Assembly (NCBI GenBank): GCA_900168235.1
Contig: FUZG01000009.1
Span: forward strand, 92,442 to 156,441
From: Lachnospiraceae bacterium
GTDB lineage: Bacteria; Bacillota; Clostridia; Lachnospirales; Lachnospiraceae
Direction: 5' to 3'
Length of the DNA stretch: 64,000 nt
Shown: positions 60,340 to 64,000 of the stretch, one piece after another
Numbering within the stretch: position 1 is the stretch's first letter
How the letters are laid out: each line of letters opens with the position of its first letter
Notes under the pieces: generated by a model
Told to the model about the DNA's origin: nothing
The model's input: the letters and a program-made list of their open reading frames with translations, nothing else
Databases searched by the model: none
Program-made: the position numbers and the translations under genes

Positions 60340-60442
60340 TTTTTTACTCTCCCATTTGCAGAATCTCTCTTTTGAAGCTCTATCTTCATCAGAGCTATTC
60401 TTTAAACTCCCTTTCAGCCTAATACTTCTAGTGCAGCTGCAT

Positions 60443-61072
60443 TCATTTCCCATCCGGAAAGCTTATAAACGCTTCCCGTTCCAGTGACGGCAATCCATAT
60501 TTTTCTTTAGCATCAGCTAATGCCTTCATCATAAACGACATGTTCCTCGCAAGATTTCTCATTGTCTGAAGGCCTTCAAGATCCTTCTTCACATCTTCTG
60601 CACTAAATCCATGAACCTGATTCCAATAGGTACTCGAAGCAACCGGCATGGAGCTTATTGTAAAATACTTGTTCAAGACGTCAAAAGATGCTGTATTTCC
60701 GCCTCTTCTACAGCTTACTACAGCCGCACCAACTTTCATCTGCTTTGAAAATGATGTGCTGTAAAAAAGTCGATCCATAAATGATAGAATCGTTCCATTC
60801 GGAGATCCATAATAGACCGGGCTTCCCACAACCAGACCATCAGCCTTTTCAAACTTAGCCGCAACCTCATTTACGAGATCATCGTTGAAAACACATTTAC
60901 CATTCTTTCCGCAATATCCGCAGGAAATGCAACCTCTTACAGCCTTATTTCCAACATGAATAAGTTCCGTCTCAACGCCATCTTCATGAAATGTCTTTAT
61001 CATTTCATGAAGTGCAGTTGCAGTGCAGCCATCAGCCTTTGGGCTACCATTTAATAGAATAACCTTAGCCAT
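60443..61072 (-). CDS. Flavodoxin-like NAD(P)H-dependent reductase
   Basis: This is a 209-residue FMN-binding protein. The phosphate loop is NGSPKADGCTATAL. A CISCGYCGKNGKC cluster suggests an iron-sulfur flavoprotein-like site. GSPVYYGSPNGTI is the flavin ring contact and RRGGNTASFD follows. It probably reduces quinones or other electron acceptors. AAAGGAG precedes the ATG. Confidence 0.87.
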   Translation of the reverse strand: MAKVILLNGSPKADGCTATALHEMIKTFHEDGVETELIHVGNKAVRGCISCGYCGKNGKCVFNDDLVNEVAAKFEKADGLVVGSPVYYGSPNGTILSFMDRLFYSTSFSKQMKVGAAVVSCRRGGNTASFDVLNKYFTISSMPVASSTYWNQVHGFSAEDVKKDLEGLQTMRNLARNMSFMMKALADAKEKYGLPSLEREAFISFPDGK

Positions 61073-61113
61073 TCAGAATTCTCCTTTTCACATCAAGGTC
61101 CTTTCAAGAAAAA

Positions 61114-61305
61114 TCAGTCATCAAAACAAATACTTTGCTCTTTTGTGTTGACTACCGCATTAACACCAAACAGAATAATGCATCGCGGCATTGCATGTCC
61201 GATATTAACGTTAAATACGATAGGAAGATCGGGCTTGTTAACCACTCCTTTCAATAACTGCTTGTATTCGTCTGCATAAGTTTCATCCCTCTCTTCTTTT
61301 GACAT
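61114..61305 (-). pseudogene. C-terminal fragment of an S66 (MccF/LdcA-like) peptidase
   Basis: The 63 codons LLKGVVNKPDLPIVFNVNIGHAMPRCIILFGVNAVV match the end of the S66 serine peptidase family, with the catalytic His in NIGHAMPR. The first 240 or so residues are missing. The cut coincides with a 12-bp inverted repeat at the edge of the AAA-ATPase gene. It is a dead gene unless the start lies elsewhere. Confidence 0.7.
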
Positions 61306-61338
61306 CCCCCACCGTTAAAACCTCGTGGGATGTCAAAA
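61297..61338. repeat. 12-bp inverted repeat at the S66/AAA-ATPase junction
   Basis: TTTTGACATCCC and GGGATGTCAAAA are perfect inverted copies 18 bp apart. One arm overlaps the start of the S66 fragment and the other overlaps the stop codon of the AAA-ATPase gene. There is no T-run. It marks the probable join between an inserted gene and the truncated peptidase. Confidence 0.6.
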
Positions 61339-63195
61339 TGCCTTGATGATAACCTTTTTCCCGGAGAAGGCCATTCCGAGCTTCAAAATATCTCTAACAC
61401 CTTCATCTTTCATTTCAATCACGTATTCTTTATCTTCTATCTGCCTAAGTGCTTCATCTGCCAGCTTATTAAGTCCCTTTTCATCAAGATCCTTTTCATA
61501 CTTAAGTTCCATTATTATTCCTGTCAATTTTTTGTTTCTTGGTATAAGGCTGACATCGTACCGTCCATAGCCTGATTCGCGATTAGACTTTACAATATAC
61601 TGATTATCCATCATTGCAATTAACCCTAGCACAAGTCCATGATAAAAGCCTTCTGTCCCGGCATCATAGAAGCTTACTGACTTTACTACATAGTCACTTA
61701 TTGATTTTTGAAGCTTATCTATATTGTTTGAATAAAGACTCTCAGCAAACATGTTTGAAGTAGCTTTATTAATTGCTCCTACATTCTGAAAATACGTAAG
61801 TATCTCACTTTTATAAACCGCAGATATTTCTCTGTTTGGGATAGCCACCTCGCAGAGGTAACTCCCATCCGCCTGTAATTCTTTCTTTAGCGGTTTTAGG
61901 TAACCAGCCACCAAAAGTATACTGTAAATATTTGCTGGATCATCAGACAATGATCTGTAAACTGTAGTCTGATCTATTTTGGCGATAACTCTATTTCCCT
62001 GTAATAAAGAAAAAAGCTTTTCATTTATATCTTCAGAAGCTGCTTTCATCACATCTTCCAGTATTTCATTTTTACCAGTGTTAACCCAATATGCTTGCGG
62101 TATACATTTTTTGGAAATATAGCTGATCACCGACCATGGATTATATATTTCCTCATCACCAAACTTATAGCCGTCATACCATTCTTTTAATTCTTTTTCT
62201 TTATCTGAAATCCCATAATAATCCATCATTTTATGTATTTCAGGATATGTAAACCCAAAGAATTCATCATACTCAGCATCTAAAACAGAATTGACAGAAA
62301 GATTATTCATTCCACTAAATATGCTTTCTTGTGCAATCCTCAATATGCCTGTAAGAAAACCGTAAGAAAGATACTTGTTATCTTTAAAAGCTCCAGAGAA
62401 AAAAATACGCATAAAGCCGATTATCTCATCATAGTAGTTTTTAGAATATCCTTCCTGAATAGGCGTATCATATTCATCTATTATTATTACAGGGTTAATT
62501 TCATGATGTTTATAGAGCATCCTTGATAAGTTTTCCAGCGCTGACGAAAGCTCAACTTCATTTGCTTCGCCATTTATAACCTTATCAAAATAAGATTTCT
62601 CAAAAGATGCAAGCTTATCACTGCTTTCCAATTCTGAATGTCTCGCAAATTCCGTCTGGAGAAGCGCGGATATCTTATTTACAGTTGCTTCCCAGGTATC
62701 GAATTTCACATCTTTGAATGTAAGAAAAATAACCGGATACTTGCCCTGATGTTTAGTATAAGATTCCCCACACTTCCAGATTGCCTTGTCCTTAAAATAT
62801 ACGCTTGTATCATCATGACTCATCTCAAAAAACACCCTTAGCATATCCATATTAAGGGTCTTACCAAATCTCCTCGGTCTGGTAAACAATGAAACTAAAG
62901 GTTTTTCATCCAAAAACTCTTTAATCATCATTGTTTTATCGACATAGTAGTACTCTGATTGAGCGCGCACATAGTCAGATATTCCTACAGGAAGAGATTT
63001 TCTCTCCTTATGATGACTTTTTACATAATTTCCGGAAGTAATTCGTCCGTCAACCGGTCTTACTGCATCATCCGGTATCTGCCATTTCTTTCCTTCTTTG
63101 TAAGCCCCTTCAATTTTTCCATTTCTGCAAAAATTCAGAACGGTCCGTTCTGATACTCCCCAGTCAGCAGCAATTTCTTTACTTGTTTTCATCAT
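61333..63195 (-). CDS. AAA-ATPase-like/PD-(D/E)XK_9 protein with N-terminal HTH
   Basis: This is a 620-residue protein. Residues 1-55 are an excisionase/MerR-like helix-turn-helix (SKEIAADWGVSERTVLNFCRNGKIEGAYKEGKKWQIPDD). The AAA-ATPase_like domain follows (GISDYVRAQSEYYYVDKTMMIKEFLDEKPLVSLFTRPRRFGKTLNMDML; Walker B VIIIDEYDTPIQ). The C-terminal PD-(D/E)XK_9 nuclease has YDVSLIPRNKKLTGIIMELKYEK. This family is abundant in many copies in gut anaerobes. Its function is not established; defence or mobile-element roles have been suggested. The HTH addition is less common. Confidence 0.85.
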   Translation of the reverse strand: MMKTSKEIAADWGVSERTVLNFCRNGKIEGAYKEGKKWQIPDDAVRPVDGRITSGNYVKSHHKERKSLPVGISDYVRAQSEYYYVDKTMMIKEFLDEKPLVSLFTRPRRFGKTLNMDMLRVFFEMSHDDTSVYFKDKAIWKCGESYTKHQGKYPVIFLTFKDVKFDTWEATVNKISALLQTEFARHSELESSDKLASFEKSYFDKVINGEANEVELSSALENLSRMLYKHHEINPVIIIDEYDTPIQEGYSKNYYDEIIGFMRIFFSGAFKDNKYLSYGFLTGILRIAQESIFSGMNNLSVNSVLDAEYDEFFGFTYPEIHKMMDYYGISDKEKELKEWYDGYKFGDEEIYNPWSVISYISKKCIPQAYWVNTGKNEILEDVMKAASEDINEKLFSLLQGNRVIAKIDQTTVYRSLSDDPANIYSILLVAGYLKPLKKELQADGSYLCEVAIPNREISAVYKSEILTYFQNVGAINKATSNMFAESLYSNNIDKLQKSISDYVVKSVSFYDAGTEGFYHGLVLGLIAMMDNQYIVKSNRESGYGRYDVSLIPRNKKLTGIIMELKYEKDLDEKGLNKLADEALRQIEDKEYVIEMKDEGVRDILKLGMAFSGKKVIIKAF

Positions 63196-63383
63196 ATGCC
63201 CTCATATCGCTTCATTTCCTACGCCATTAGTATAAATAATATTCCGCAATATATCAAACGCTTTTTTATTTCTTGCGGAATAATATCGTGTAGTATACCC
63301 CAATGCCCTTTCCTCTATTGGTGCACAAAATCGAAAAATACAACAACTCCCCAACCCCTAATAAGCGTAGGGAAAAAACGAAG

Positions 63384-63557
63384 TTATATAATTGCAAAAA
63401 TGAGTTCCATCATTCTTTTGTAGCTATGCTCATCTAATGTATATTTATTTCTGCCAAACTTATCCAGCCATGAATAAATCATTGCTAAAGTCACTTTTAC
63501 TATCCCTCCAATTCCAGATGCATATGGTAATCCGTCCAATCTGTATTGTAGAACAAC
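63384..63557 (-). pseudogene. C-terminal remnant, unknown family
   Basis: The 57 codons (LDGLPYASGIGGIVKVTLAMIYSWLDKFG... to a TAA) look protein-like but have no start and are closed upstream by a stop. It may be the tail of a lost gene. The rest of 63196-63673 holds only AT-rich sequence with no other signal seen. Confidence 0.3.
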
Positions 63558-63673
63558 TCAATTTTAATCGACCAAAGCCCCTTCACATGCTGAATTAATC
63601 ATGTTCTTCGCCATGCATTTTCATGGCAGCTCGAGTAGTTATAACAAAAAGATCTCCTTGCTGCATTTTGAGG

Positions 63674-64000
63674 TGACCCCCAAAAGTTAGACTTTATTAG
63701 CGAGACAGCTACGGCTGCCTCGCTATTTTTATGCAGCCATAAGGGAGAGCCTGTATTGAACAGGGCTCTTCCAGCCTAGTTTCTCTTTGATTCTACGTTC
63801 ATTGTAGTATTTTATATATCGCTCAATTTCAGCCTTCAGTTCTTCGTAACTATAGTAGACAACGCCATAGTAGATTTCTTGTTTCAATAAGCCAAAGAAG
63901 TTTTCCATGACTGAGTTATCATGACAGTTACCTTTTCGTGACATACTCTGGAAGATGTTTTCCTGTCTTAGATTGTATGTGTATGCCTTCATCTGGTAAG
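63674..64000 (-). mobile_element. IS3-family element, right end (partial)
   Basis: The outer end shows TGACCCCCAAAAGTTAGAC (63674-63692), typical of IS3/IS150-group terminal repeats. The transposase reading frame points inward from the window edge to this end. The element continues beyond the window. Confidence 0.85.
63729..64000 (-). CDS. IS3-family transposase, C-terminal part
   Basis: About 90 codons of the OrfB/integrase core are visible, open to the window edge: YQMKAYTYNL, then SMSRKGNCHDNSVMENFFGLLKQE (the catalytic Glu region of the DDE domain), YYNERRIKEKLGWKSPVQYR. The protein inserts and excises the element. The first aspartates lie outside the window. Confidence 0.9.
   Translation of the reverse strand, partial: YQMKAYTYNLRQENIFQSMSRKGNCHDNSVMENFFGLLKQEIYYGVVYYSYEELKAEIERYIKYYNERRIKEKLGWKSPVQYRLSLMAA

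Overview
The window reads as a low-to-moderate GC Firmicutes chromosome, most likely a Lachnospiraceae (Butyrivibrio-like) genome. The evidence is strong AGGAGG-type ribosome binding sites, DeoR, mannose-family PTS and AddAB genes of clostridial type, PolC-type polymerase sequence, a GGDEF protein and a XerS-like recombinase. No rRNA or ordinary tRNA gene was seen. The taxonomic call is inference from protein character, not from a marker gene.

Region 1 (1-10.4 kb) is a sugar-sensing and uptake block. A partial HAD phosphatase lies divergent to a DeoR-type regulator, followed by a lipoprotein. Next come a membrane-tethered sugar-binding protein, a histidine kinase, a LuxR-type response regulator and a second tethered solute-binding protein, then a complete mannose-family PTS (IIA, IIB, IIC, IID, small membrane protein). 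The same palindrome core, TGACAAATGTCA, precedes both the sensor operon and the PTS operon. It is the obvious candidate binding site of the response regulator.

Region 2 (10.4-14.7 kb) is an RNA-repair module. A WYL-domain regulator is divergent from an RNA with a tRNA-like head on a 19-bp stem, followed by a DUF2828 (Ro/TROVE-like, vWA) protein and an RtcB RNA ligase. About 2 kb downstream lies an 88-bp scar made of a piece of the WYL gene joined to a piece of rtcB, so the locus has rearranged.

Region 3 (14.7-26 kb) is a patchwork of intact small metabolic genes (SDR, deformylase-like, GNAT, flavin-binding, GGDEF, acetolactate decarboxylase, acid phosphatase lipoprotein) mixed with gene remnants. 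It ends at a XerS-like tyrosine recombinase. A 34-bp lox-like palindrome and an inverted 18-bp copy of half of it lie on either side of the phosphatase gene.

Region 4 (26-53 kb) is the most unusual part: an AT-rich island with every intact gene on the minus strand. It holds short or active-site-degenerate relatives of chromosome replication proteins: PolC-like, DnaE-like, a 107-residue DnaB-like protein, two DnaA ATPase-domain proteins, a third DnaA-like domain fused to a YqiA-like esterase, and an FtsK-like remnant. Mixed with them are two PD-(D/E)XK-like paralogues, an MBL/RNase J-like hydrolase, two SLOG proteins, two paralogous WYL regulators, an AbiEi/AbiEii-like pair, a CbbX-like AAA+ protein and several unknown proteins. 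Many genes or operons end in one recurring hairpin family (core GATGYGC / GCRCATC). An esterase gene is translationally coupled to one DnaA-like gene, and the same two domains are fused in another. The parts look maintained rather than random debris. I propose a candidate undescribed replisome-mimic system, possibly defensive. The function is inference.

Region 5 (53-64 kb) carries addB-addA, a small operon (GNAT, YbaK-type deacylase, flavodoxin-like reductase), a truncated S66 peptidase, an AAA-ATPase/PD-(D/E)XK protein and the end of an IS3-family element at the window edge.
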